Shown here: one piece after another, positions 22,741 to 33,657 of the stretch
Layout: every line of letters begins with the position of its first letter
Position numbering within the stretch: the first letter of the stretch is position 1
Source: Oncomelania hupensis
Taxonomy: Eukaryota > Mollusca > Gastropoda > Littorinimorpha > Pomatiopsidae
Direction of reading: 5' to 3'
Length of the DNA: 64,000 bases
NCBI GenBank assembly: GCA_036898135.1
Contig: CM072519.1
Span: 39,825,549-39,889,548, forward strand
The notes under the pieces: generated by a model
Database searches by the model: none
Told to the model about the DNA's origin: nothing
The model's input: only the letters and a program-made list of their open reading frames with translations
Program-made: the position numbers and the translations under genes

Positions 22741-25700
22741 ATATAAATCCTATTTTATCCCGTAACTCGAAAGTTGTTGGGGCACCACAGATGCTCGTTG
22801 AACCAGCATACTCCATATAGCAACCCTCATGGCTTCGCTCAGTGTCAAGCCAGTCCATTCTCGAATGTTGTCCTCCCATCTCCTTTTCCGTCTCCCTCCT
22901 CCTCTGCCCCCTATCACCGTGCCTTGCAGGATGGTCTTTGCAAGGCCTGATGCTCTGAAGACGCGGCCACACCATCGGAGCCTCCGCCTTCCCACTTCTG
23001 TGATCATGTCAGCGCGCTGTCCAATGGTCCGCGTGATGGTCCGTCGGATCCTGTCGCCGGCGATGTGCCGGGCACAGGGAATGCCCGGAAGTCTTGCGCA
23101 GCACCCCATCCCAATATGCTCTGCACTCCTCGCTGCATATACACCGTGAGTGTCCATGCTTCGCAAGCGTACAGGAAGACGGAGACGAGAAGGGAGCGCA
23201 GCAGCCCCAACCTGGAGGGCAGACCGAGGGTCCCGTCTTTCCAAATGGGTCCCAATCCGGTCAGGGCAGCAGCTGCTTGCGCAATCCCGAAGAGGACATC
23301 CCGCCGGGACCCATCGTTCGACACAATGGCTCCTAAATATTTGAAGCCACGCACCACACCCCGTGGGGGTACCTGGGGTTTCTGTATAAATAGTATCCCC
23401 ACTTTCTGGATTTTTAGTGCTTTAAATTCCCACTGTCGCTGTCTTTCTCCTTTGTTCTTTCTCCTTTGTTCTTTCTCATTCCTACTCTGTTATATCAATC
23501 GACTATACTATCTACCTACCTTTTTTCTTGAAAACTCTTCCAAAACTCCTCATTTGTGTAAGAGGTCCTTGGGGTTAGCTTGGGAATATTGGACGCTTTC
23601 TGCCAAATTTTTGCCCCTTGGGGTCATGAGCAATCTTGCCACTGTAGATTGTTCTAACCTATAAAGGGAAAAGTGAAAGCCCCAGTTGAAAACCTGTCTT
23701 TCCTTTATAGGCATGACCGATTCACTGCGGCAACAGTACCCCCGTTGGAGTGCCGGGGGTTTCAGTATAATTAGTATCACTATCCCCACTTTCTGGAAAT
23801 TTAGTGCTTTAAATTCCCACTGTCGCTGTCTTCCTCATTTGCTCTTTCCCATTCCTGCTCTGTCCTATCACTCTGCTATACTATCTTCTTCTTCGCTAGA
23901 TCAATGACCTACCTTTTTTCTTGAAAACTCTTCCTGGACAAGACTCCTTGTTTGTGTATGAGGTCTGTTGGATCAGCTTGGGAGTATTGGACGCTTTCTG
24001 CCGGGTGGTCACTAGGGCTTCCTATGATGTTATTATTTAGCAATATTGCCATTGTATATGTATGTGTTTTGTTGATAATTTATAATGTTTGTATTCTATT
24101 TTGTTTTTGTAACCGGGGGTTCGATTAGTTGGGGGTAAAGTCTCAGCCGTCCCCTGCGTGGGATGTCTTTATTGTAAAGTGACTGGCCGGTGGAGGCCAT
24201 TCAGTTTTCCCACTAGGGTTGTTTCAGCAGATCTTTTATGCGGATCGGGGGTTGTCCGGTCCTGATTTGGCTCGGAAGAGTCCGCTGGACCTAGAGCAAC
24301 AATCAATCAATCTGCCAAATTTTCACTGGGGCTTCCTATGATATTATTTTGCAATGTAGGCATTTTGTATGTATGTGTTTTGTTGATATTTTGTAGTGAT
24401 ACTTATATTTTATTTTATTTTTGTAAACGGGGGTTCGATAAAATAGAGTTTAGCCTCATCGTTCCTGCGTGGGATGCCTTTATTGTAAATTGACCGGCTG
24501 GTGGAGTGACTTCTGTGTTACCACTAGGGTTGTTTCGGCAGATCTTATATATGAATCAGGGGTGAGTCCTCTTTCAACCAAGTTGTGGTCCTGATTCGGC
24601 TCTTTGCACTCCGTTGGACCCGGTAAGCAATGAATAACTAACTGACCGTGCTGAGGGATTGGCCCTGGAATTTGACGTCCGTGTTGATGCCATCGGTGTC
24701 ATTTTGGTTCTCTCTGCGCCCATTTCCATTCCAAAGGCTCTGGAGCTGGTATCAAGCCTTTGCAACAGCCGCCCAAGCTGCTGCTTCTCTTCAGCCAATC
24801 CATCAATGTTGTCCGCAAAACAGAGGTCGGAGATTGCCGTACCCCTTACGCAGACTGTGCCATCGTGATCCGCAAGGGCATCCGACATGATGCGCTACAG
24901 GAAGATGCTAAAGAGTGTCGGAGAGTGCAGGCATCATTAAGGCACGCCGACCGTTGCCCCGAACCAGTCCTTGATGGCGCTGCTGCGGAGGACCGCACTG
25001 GCAGCCCCGCCACCAGGTTCTTGATGACTTCAACAACGCCAGGGCCGATGCTGCACACTCCCACGGTTGCCCACAGAGCCGCATGCCAGACTCGATCAAA
25101 CGCTCCCTTGAAGCTCACAAACACATGATATAGATGTTGCCGGTGCTGTAAGCATTTTTCGCAGATCATTCTAGGTTGAAAATCCGCCAAGCGGCACTTC
25201 GCCCTGCCCTAAATCCCTTCAGCTACGATTTGCTCAGCCTGGGGTCTCAGCCTGCTGGTATTATTTTCAGGAGGACCCTACTGGGGGGAGGGATAGCCGA
25301 TGAGGGCAATGGTGCAGCAATCTTCACATCCCCAAAGGCTACCCTCCTCGGGAAGAGTGATCACTGATGACAAGCGACTGGGTCCATGTTATAGGCCACT
25401 CCCCGCTCTGCCATATCTTGTTACAGATAATGGTTAGAGCGTCAATCATTGCTTCTCCTCATGCTTGAAGCAATTCTGCGGGTATGTTGTCCACTTCCGC
25501 TGACTTCCCCTTCCTCAGCGACTGCACTGCTGCCTCAACTTCCCTTCGGAGAACCGGGAGGACCTCCTCTTCCTCTCTGTTCTCTGGACACGCCAGAACT
25601 AATATGTCTCCGCTTGGCGTGTGGCCGTAAATGACAGAGCAGCACTCAGTCCATCCATCCAAGATCTCCTGTTCTTCTGTGAAGCACATGCCAGACTTGC

Positions 25701-26144
25701 CTTGGATCGTGTAGACCTTGTGCTGCATAACACTCTTCCGGCACCTCACAGTCCGGCAGACCCACTTGCTGCCGCTCCCGTTCATAGCGTCTCCACTTCC
25801 TTGCACCGATCCCCCATCCAGTTCTCTCCTGCTGTGTGCATGCCCTCCCGGATGCCACTGCTGATTCTTTGGTAGGCATCAGCTTCCCATGAAGTGTTCC
25901 CTCTCTTCTCCTGTCACACAGGTCCAAAGGTGCAGGTGTGATCCAAGGTTTCCTCCCGGTGCGGGTCCCCGCCAAGGATCTCAGTGGCGGCATCTGTCAC
26001 AGCTGAGTTGAAGGTGGTGGTCATAGTGTTGACATCTACTTCACCAGCTCCCAAAATGAGCAGTGATGCAAATTTCCCTCAGTTGTGGTTTGGAATATTT
26101 CTGCCACCTCCGGGTCTTGCAGTTTGTCCAGGTCGAACTTCAGT
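22741..26144 (-). mobile_element. LINE-A in duplicate copy 2
   Basis: Same decayed RTE-like element as 6121-9524 at offset 16620, apparently without any difference, including the FADN active site and the nested X insertion. Such identity in decayed sequence means the two copies separated very recently, or are the same locus assembled twice. Confidence 0.85.
23356..24644 (+). mobile_element. Element X cluster in LINE-A, copy 2
   Basis: Same three-part insertion as 6736-8024. The full unit spans 23614-24314 and starts with CCCCTTGGGG. Confidence 0.75.
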
Positions 26145-26744
26145 CTGTGTTACACTGGTAGTTGTTTTTTTTTATCAGTAGTTGATTCAGCCCCAATGCT
26201 TGAATCCTGATAAGTGTAACTCGGATTCGTTTATCCACGCAACCTGTTCACTCAGCAACAAGGCAGGAGTCGTCGTATAAAGTTTTCCAACTTTATTCAG
26301 CATACATCAACAACTGCATACAATCGCTCAATCGCCATTCACTTTTTCTCTTATCAACTTTCAACTTTGCTGCACATATATAGTCTTTCAATACAATACA
26401 ATACAAGGTTATTGCTTTAGGTCCAGCGGACTCTTCCGAGCCAAATCAGGACCAAATATAGTCTTTCTATACTCAGAGAAGGTTCGAATGTTCCAGCGTG
26501 ACGCAATTATAACCAGTCCGGATAAAGAACGTTATCACTGTCTTACGTCATACAACTTAGAACCATCTCGCAGCTACTACCAGATCTATCCACACGCTTC
26601 GATCGATAGTAAACAAGCAATTCTAGAAAACTGTCCAATATTATCGACCAACGAAAATTATCAACATTATACCAAGCTTCTTCTAACAACAATGCAAAAT
26701 CAAATCAAAGGTAAATACACTCCATTATTGCATGCTTTGCAAAA
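26145..26744. repeat. Direct repeat DR, first unit (copy 2)
   Basis: 600-bp unit starting CTGTGTTACACT and ending ctttgcaaaa. It aligns imperfectly with 27226-27789 over its whole length once the X insertion (26390-26455) is removed. The 481 bp between units include SINE-A. Confidence 0.7.
26390..26455 (-). mobile_element. 66-bp truncated element X, copy 2
   Basis: Same insertion as 9771-9836 with the 12-bp TSD atatagtctttc on both sides. Confidence 0.85.
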
Positions 26745-26910
26745 ATTCAATTCAAATTCAATTCAATGGTTGAATTTATTGTCTCTTCACGACAGTGATA
26801 TTAGACAATTAATTTAGTTACAAAACAATAAAACAAACAACTGTAGTGATATCAGTTACAACACTGTTGATAAGGACGATTTCATGATGACGTTTACGAT
26901 ATCGTAAATA

Positions 26911-27110
26911 GAGTGGGGCCGGGTAGCTCAGTTGGTAAGAGCGTCTTGCTAGTAACCGAAAGGTCGCTGGTTCGAATCCCGGATTGGTCAACGTGTGATC
27001 ATATTATTTTCCCCTTTACCAACAACTGGCCCGCTGGTGTCAGTATAAATCGGTCCAGTAGTCACCTATATGCGAAAGTGTCGTGTGACTATAATCTACA
27101 AACAACAACA
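26911..27110 (+). mobile_element. SINE-A: tRNA-derived SINE with 12-bp TSD
   Basis: A 200-bp element with A-box-like tagctcagttgg (26924-26935) and B box ggttcgaatcc (26969-26979). Folding on the tRNA plan puts AGT (26951-26953) in the anticodon position after a U33 equivalent, which points to a tRNA-Thr-like origin; the anticodon stem no longer pairs well. A ~120-bp tRNA-unrelated body follows, ending in (AAC)n. Flanked by the perfect duplication atatcgtaaata (26899-26910 and 27111-27122). Probably mobilised by a LINE. Not a functional tRNA gene. Confidence 0.93.
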
Positions 27111-27225
27111 ATATCGTAAATAATAGGACTTCGCACAACTTCTCGAATGTCACAAGTTGTTACGTTTACACCATTGTCTTTGTACATTGATTGCAGCACT
27201 GGGCAATCAACAATCAGATATTGGA

Positions 27226-27789
27226 CTGTGTTACACTCCGTTTGATGTTGGTGTTTTTCTATCAGTATCTGATTCAGCCCCGATGCTTGAATTCCTGATA
27301 GTTGTGTAACTCAGATTCGTTTATTCACGCAACCCGCTCAATCAGCATACAAGTCACAAAGTCGACGTATGAAGTTTTCCACTTTTATTCAGCACACATC
27401 AACAACTGCATACAATCGCTTTCCACTTTCAACTTTTCAACTCACTATCAACAACTATAACTATCCTCTCTTTTGAAACAGCGCGGCACTTAAATAGTCT
27501 CTTGATACTCCCGAACAACCTGGATCTATCTCGTATGACGCAATTTAACCAATCGCTTCTAACTTCGTCATTACTGTCTTACGTCATACATATTTCTTCT
27601 CTTTCCGGGAACGTCCTCATACTTCGATATTTATCGGGAAGTTTCCATCGATAGTAAATACTCACATCTAGAAAATTCTCCAATAATATCGACTAACGAA
27701 AATTATCAACGTTATACAAAACTTCTTCTAACAACAATGCAAACTCAAATCAAAGGTAAATACATTCTATTATTGAATACTTTGCAAAA
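27226..27789. repeat. Direct repeat DR, second unit (complete)
   Basis: 564-bp partner of 26145-26744, ending tttgcaaaa. It lacks the X insertion. Only its left part (10621-11000) is present in duplicate copy 1. Confidence 0.7.
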
Positions 27790-28182
27790 CGAAACGATTA
27801 GATCAATCGTGCGCGCTTCAGGTATACTATCCTTCGCGTTTCAACGTAACAGACTGTAATGTTCTCTGAACATATACATGTAATATCTTTCACATATTTC
27901 GTACTCCATGAATTCAATCGTAATTTATAAACCAGCCTTGACACACTTCTAGGTCCTTTTACAGCGCTTCCTAGTTTAACATTTCTGTAAGCAACTTTTT
28001 CCAAAAGGGCAAAATATTCACATGCAGCTAAGTCAACCATTGCTTTTTCTTTTTGCTTTTTGCTTTGCCTTTGCAAAACAAAGCGATCGGATCTATCGTG
28101 CTTGTCTCACACGTATTATCGTGCGCGTTTCAACGTAACAGTCTTGTTCACCCTTCTGTATTAACTCTCATCAAGTGGAGCT
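27790..28182. other. No recognisable feature
   Basis: Unique AT-rich sequence. Partial similarity between about 27790-27845 and 28076-28145 (aaaacgaaacgattagatc against aaaacaaagcgatcggatc, and cgcgtttcaacgtaacag in both) shows an old local duplication. Confidence 0.5.
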
Positions 28183-28889
28183 GGAAAGACATACATCATC
28201 ACGAGATCATGTCTGCTTCTGGAAAAGTTCGTGTTCTGCCGATGTTGACGCTCGATCTTGACCATGATGTAGTCAATCTGGTTGTGATTCTCCCTGTGCC
28301 AGGTCCATTTTCTGGATTGTTTGTTGAGACCAAGCGTGTTTCCCAGTATCAGATTGTTGTATCTAGCAAACTCCAGGAGTCTCAGTCATCTGTCATTTGT
28401 CTCGTTGTTGCAGTGGGGTCCACATGTGTCTCCCCAGTTGTGGTGCGCATCTTGGCCAACTTTGGCATTCCAGTCGCCTTGCACTATGGCTATGTCCTTC
28501 CTCGGCACTTGGTCAAGGAAAGCTTGCAGATGTTCATAGAAATCCTCGACTTCGCTGTCATCATAGTCTTATGTTGAGGTATAGGCGTGTATGATGGTAA
28601 CGTGGAAAGGGGCTGCTCTCAAACTAATGCTAATGAGTCTACTGGAAGTTGGGCTGCAACCCATGACAGTGGCTAGAATATCAAGAATCCAACGGCGTGT
28701 TCGTGCCTGTCACCTCTCCCGCTAAAATAAAGTTGTGGCCTGTGTCAGTCGTTGTTTCACGTAGGCCTTTCCAACGCAGTTCGCTGATACCTAAAATGTT
28801 CCATCGATAGTGGCCCAGCTCGTGGGCCAGTTTTTCTAATTTTCCCTCCGCAGTTTGGGTCCTGATATTCCAGGCTCCTATGATGATGA
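28183..28889 (-). mobile_element. LINE-A endonuclease-domain fragment
   Basis: Minus-strand translation from about 28885 gives IIGAWNIRTQTAEGKLEKL, then LGISELRWKGLRE, both typical of the apurinic-type endonuclease of RTE-like LINEs. Further on come IVQGDWNAKVGQ and, near the end, WTWHRENHNQIDYIMVK and DLV. Stops and frameshifts are present. This is the domain missing from the LINE-A copies at 6 and 22 kb, so the fragments complement one another. The right edge is an ATG/CAT-rich repeat. Confidence 0.85.
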
Positions 28890-28966
28890 TGTCAATATAA
28901 ATATTACAGATATAGATATATTATAAATATTATAAATATTATAAATATTAATAGCTTTATCATCAT

Positions 28967-29012
<46 letters not shown>

Positions 29013-29040
29013 CCCTAACTTTCGTCATCATCATCATCAT
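28890..29040. repeat. (ATAAATATT)n and (TCA)n repeats
   Basis: AT-rich nonamer-like repeats (28890-28950), then TCA repeats (28967-29010 and 29023-29040). Confidence 0.85.
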
Positions 29041-29319
29041 CCCTAACTTCCGCTATTTTTCGGTTTTTTGGTTAATCTGCGGTTCTCAGAGTTACCATTC
29101 AGCGATATTATCTCTAGTTCACTGAGGATAGAATAAATACGGAGACCTTTCTTCTCGGCTCATTTGAAATGCGTTTCTCTATTCGCGTAATGACCTCTGG
29201 TTCAGTTAGGATATACTATATATAGTTATACATCGTCTGCTCTATTCTCTATTAAAGCCTAATAAATAGATGCCAGAGGAACTGCGGGTTCAGTGCTGCA
29301 GAAGGATGCGATGCCCTCA

Positions 29320-29439
29320 GGACCTTTCCAATATTTGGGAAAAACAAACAGCTATAACGGTAATTCCACCCTTTCCTAAGGACCTTTTCGGATAGTCGGG
29401 AAAAACAAACAGCTATAGCGGTAATTCCAACCTTTCCCG
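29320..29439. repeat. 60-bp tandem duplication
   Basis: Two adjacent units starting ggacctttt/ggaccttt (29320-29379, 29380-29439) share gggaaaaacaaacagctat and ggtaattcca, with about 10 differences. Confidence 0.85.
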
Positions 29440-29440
29440 A

Positions 29441-29979
29441 TGAGCACGCAACCCACATATGCGCAGAATAAATATTATTTTCCCGAAATGCACGCATAAT
29501 TACTACGGATAAGCAGAGATCATCCAGAATATTTAGGTATAAATCTAGCCTAGTGTGTGTATACGAGAGATTGATGGCACGTTTCCTGTATTAGATTATA
29601 TAGAGTAAACTGTTGTATTATTTTTGTGAATTTCTTTATTTTGTGATTAATAATACTTCAAGCAATACTGATTTTATAATGTAAACATTGATAACAGCAC
29701 TCCACTATCTTACGAATCATACTTTGGTATAATTAGTATAATTATGGAGACACAAGGCGGATATTCGTATATATCGAGAAGAGAAACCAGCAAGTTGTTA
29801 AGTATGCAACAAAACAATACTCAGACATTGTGAGTTTCGTGTTCTGGTTTTCAAATGTAATTTGTGTTGAGATTATTTATTTTCGAAATAGCTAGTTTAA
29901 TCCCCGAGTTCTCAATGGTTTGAGTTTTGCATGCCGGTTGTTTTTAGTTTGCTTTTTAGTTTGCTGTTTAGTTATATAG
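29441..29979. other. No recognisable feature
   Basis: AT-rich unique sequence leading into the chimeric SINE; no ORF of note. Confidence 0.5.
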
Positions 29980-30280
29980 TTGGGGTGTCGGATAGCGCAG
30001 TGGTTTGTAGCACTCGCTACTGTATCGCAAGTTAAGCACCGTCCAGTGCGGTTAGCACTTGGATGGGTGACCGCAAACCGTGAAGCGACAAATAACAACG
30101 CCCCCAGTTGACTCAACTGTGACTGAGTACCTACTCTCTTAAGGGTGGGGAAGGTAAAGCAGCGACGGAGATAGATGGGCATCACCCTCATTACGCTGGC
30201 CCAAGATAAGTGTGATTTCCAACATCACGCTCCCCTACGGCCAAAAGGCTATGGGACCACCTTTACCACCGTTTTTTTTA
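29980..30280 (+). mobile_element. Chimeric SINE with tRNA-like A box and 5S rRNA-like promoter region
   Basis: The first ~45 bp contain a tRNA A-box match tagcgcagtgg (29993-30003). The next ~55 bp (about 30027-30085) follow the 3' half of 5S rRNA: aagttaagca, then cgtc, ggttag, and acttggatgggtgaccgc, covering the 5S box A, intermediate element and box C. About 190 bp of other sequence follow, ending in T8 (30272-30279), a good RNA polymerase III terminator. 5S-derived (SINE3-type) and 5S/tRNA composite SINEs are known in animals; this looks like one. It is not a functional 5S gene, because the 5' half is absent. Confidence 0.82.
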
Positions 30281-30534
30281 AAATATATATATATAGTTAA
30301 CTATTTTAAGCGCTAACATCGATAATTTTATTCTGATTTATCTCCGAGTTCTGAACTTTGGTCTGTTATCTTTCGAGCTTTGCTCTCCTGTTGCACTGGG
30401 AATTTGTTTATCCTTCTATCCCGGTAATTGTTCTAACGGCTTCGCCTCATTGTGGTTGAAGGAAAATAATGCCGTTTGATACTGATATGTAACAACATCC
30501 AAACACTCGAATTCTAACAAAGGCATTCACGCAT

Positions 30535-30665
30535 GCGCATACAGGACCGCGCGCGCGTGCGCAAACACACACACACGAAAACACAGCGCGCTCACATACA
30601 CACACAAACACCCCCCTACCACCCCCACCACCCCCACCCCACACACACACACATACATTCACATT
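30535..30665. repeat. (AC)n and CCCCACC-rich tract
   Basis: Mixed CA, CG and CCCACC repeats. The opposite-strand ORF here is an artefact. Confidence 0.9.
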
Positions 30666-30985
30666 CATAATGCGCACTTACTTAGAGCAAGCATCCTTAA
30701 TTAGCTTTTTGACGTTTTACAACACTCGGATTTTCGATTCTATGCAGTGCATTAATGGGTTGTTAGTGATTAACTACAACCCGATTTAATGTTCACTTCC
30801 CAATACAATATAATCTATATATTCTTTCTTCTCCCTTCGTTTCTTCACCAAAACGTTCACTGCACGATCCATGGTTTGAACAGCTTACATTAGAGGGGCG
30901 GTTTCTGTAAATAATGCAAAGCTGTAATCTTTCTTCATTTCTTTTTCTTTTTGCTTCTAAATTGTGTCTCTGTTTAAGTTTGCAT

Positions 30986-30987
<2 letters not shown>

Positions 30988-31051
<64 letters not shown>

Positions 31052-31107
31052 TCTCTCTCTCTCTTTCTTTCTTTCTCTCTTTCCCTCTCTCTTTCTCTAT
31101 ATTTCTT

Positions 31108-31157
<50 letters not shown>
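30988..31157. repeat. (CT)n array, ~170 bp, interrupted
   Basis: Two pure CT blocks with CTTT/CCCT interruptions between them. Confidence 0.95.
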
Positions 31158-31159
<2 letters not shown>

Positions 31160-31262
31160 CACTGTCGCGAGAGGCTAGTTCAACCCCAGCACTAAGGCTT
31201 CAAGCCTCCAACGTTCAGTCTGCTTTGACCTATGTAAGTTAAGTAGCTGACTAGCTCACAAA

Positions 31263-31297
<35 letters not shown>
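31263..31297. repeat. (CA)n
   Basis: About 17 CA units. Confidence 0.95.
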
Positions 31298-31299
<2 letters not shown>

Positions 31300-31324
31300 C
31301 ACACATACACCTTAAAAATGAAAA

Positions 31325-31680
31325 AAATAAATAAATCCAGATGTTTGCAAATCTGTGCGAGATGAGTCCTAAATATTTTTTTTTAAAAACACATTAAAAT
31401 AAAAAATAATGGCCGTCCGCCGTTGGGACTCACCTCCACCCCCCACCCCCCACTCCCCACCCCACCCAAAAGAAAAGATGAAAAAAATCCAAATTTTTGC
31501 AAATCTGCGAGATTATTCCAAACTAGTACAAAAATGACATTAAAACAACAAACAAACAAAAACATTGTCCGTCCGCCATCTGGACGTGCAAAACTTGCAA
31601 GTGGAATAATATCTCAGAACCTATTTCAACTATCACAATTAGATGTGAATCATATGGGCTTTGCACTTCAAGTTTTGTTT
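31325..31680. repeat. Repeat C, copy 1
   Basis: Shares tgcgagatgagtcctaaata, a CCCCACCCC block followed by AAAACAAA runs, gtccgccat and a tcatatgg.ctttgc word with 35900-36200 and 36870-36950. Two diverged internal sub-repeats are visible (ccaaatttttgcaaatctg near 31490 against a similar word near 31340). Unknown class. Confidence 0.55.
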
Positions 31681-32327
31681 TTTTCTACATCTTTGTGCAC
31701 GTTTGTTTCCTTCTTTCTTGTTTTTTGGCGTTGACAGATCGCGATGGGCTCAGTAAGTTCTGTACATTATTTATTGTTATTCATACATTATTGATTGTTG
31801 CAGATTTACTTGAGAGCCTACCCTCCGCATGCAGCTGTTTCGGCAAATCTTAATTTCCATTTCTTCCTTCATTTACTTGTGTGTTAAAGATTGATAGTGA
31901 CGGATTGGCTGAGTGAATGTTTGTGTCATTATACGGACCACGCCTTTCGATGCCTTCCCATTCAACCATTTCCACACGTATAGATTATCTGCTGCTTGTG
32001 TTGGCACGTACACAGACTCCTCTCCCCCAACCCGTCATACAGCAAATGTACGAATAAGAGTCATGACGGTCTTGAAAACACACTACACTTGTAACTAATT
32101 TCTATGCGGGGTTCATACAAGCATGGCAAGTCATATAAAGTAGGATTTTTTTTCGGAGAGGGGAAAGGGGGAGGGAAATTGGATGGGGAAGGTCTTCTTG
32201 ATCAACTCGTATGCTATGAGCAAGTCAGCAAAGGAGAAGAAGAAATAGCAATAAGAACATCGATGCCAAATTCGAAGAAATTAACATGTAATTGTAAAAC
32301 GAAAAGCAAGAGATATAATGAATGGCC

Positions 32328-32433
<106 letters not shown>

Positions 32434-32570
32434 TGAAAAGCAGAGTTTGGAACAGCTGGATGCCTTCTTCAGAGATCCGATTCAAATAAGTCTTTGCTGA
32501 GGTCATTTTCTGTGTGCATATGAAGCGCATGAACCTCTGAAGTTATACACGCAGGCACTCACACACACAA

Positions 32571-32572
<2 letters not shown>

Positions 32573-32618
<46 letters not shown>
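32573..32618. repeat. (AC)n
   Basis: About 23 AC units. Confidence 0.95.
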
Positions 32619-32620
<2 letters not shown>

Positions 32621-32929
32621 GGATGGCTTCAAGACATCTGATTGTCCTAGAATGTTGAGCCACATTGACAAACAGCTGGTTTGAACGTTGCGTTTCTGCT
32701 TTCTCGGGCAGCCTTTCTAGCTTCTTTCAAGATAATGCTGTTACGGTGTTTGTGTTGAGAGAAGCTGTCTTTCACGGAACCGTTAGAGAGCGTTTCCGCT
32801 TGGAGCTAGGCCAATGTACACAGTAAAGAAGGTATAAGGGAAAGAGAACATTGATTTAGTTGTTGGTGAAAGGATAGAAACAAGGGTTAGGAGGGGAGAG
32901 ATATGGTTCACGGTATTTTATTATTAACA

Positions 32930-33623
32930 TCTACATCATGTATTTGTAGACTTCAAGAAAGTGTTTGACCGAGTCTGGCATGCAGCTGTGTGGGCAATCT
33001 TGAGAATGTACAACATCAGCCCTAAGATTATTGAAGTCATCAAAAACCTGTATGACAAGGCTACCAGTGCAGTCCTCCACAACAGCGACATCGGAAATTG
33101 GTTCAGGACAACAATCGGCGTGCGACACGCCAGGAAGCCAACTCTCTCCAACACTCGTCAACATCTTCCTGGAACGCATCATGTTAGATGCCTTTGCAGA
33201 TCAGAGGCACAGTCAGCATAGGTGGTAGAGCAATCTCCAACCTCCGTTTTCAGGATGACATTGGTGGATTGGCTGGAGAGGAACAAGAGCTTGAACACCT
33301 GGTACAGAGGCTTGACATCACCTCCAGAGGTTTTGGAATGGAAATACGTGCAGAGAAGACCAAAATGATGAGCTACAACACTAATGGCATCAACACGGAC
33401 ATCAAAGTCCAAGGCCAATCCTTCAACACAGTGCATAGCTTTAAATATTTAGGAGCCATTATATCAGACAATGGGAAAGACAAGACCATCAGTCTACGTT
33501 CCAAGGTAAGGCTGCTGCGTTCCTTTGTTATCTCCATCTTCCTATACGCTTGCGAAATATGGACCCTAATGGCAGACCTACAACGAAGAATACAAAGCAT
33601 GGAGATGAGGTGCTACCTAAGAC

Positions 33624-33657
<34 letters not shown>

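Larger units (their letters stand above)
16383..27605. repeat. Copy 2 of the ~11-kb duplicated segment
   Basis: Second copy of 1-11000. It begins at the (CA/CG)n tract that opens the window and runs to 27605, where copy 1 meets the N gap. Unlike copy 1 it continues into unique sequence, so it shows the full second direct repeat (27226-27789). Its SINE-A agrees with the dispersed copies at 41000 and 50203, whereas copy 1 has private indels there. It is the more trustworthy version. Confidence 0.97.

Noticed and set aside
22741..26144. Independent LINE-A insertion beside the one at 6121-9524
   Set aside because: Identical including the nested insertion and flanks, so it belongs to the segmental duplication or haplotig rather than a second insertion.
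26924..26990. Functional tRNA-Thr gene
   Set aside because: A- and B-box-like elements are present, but the anticodon stem does not pair properly, a SINE body with (AAC)n follows, and TSDs show retroposition.
30027..30085. 5S rRNA gene
   Set aside because: Only the 3' half of 5S is matched; the 5' half is replaced by a tRNA-like segment and the 3' end continues for 190 bp.
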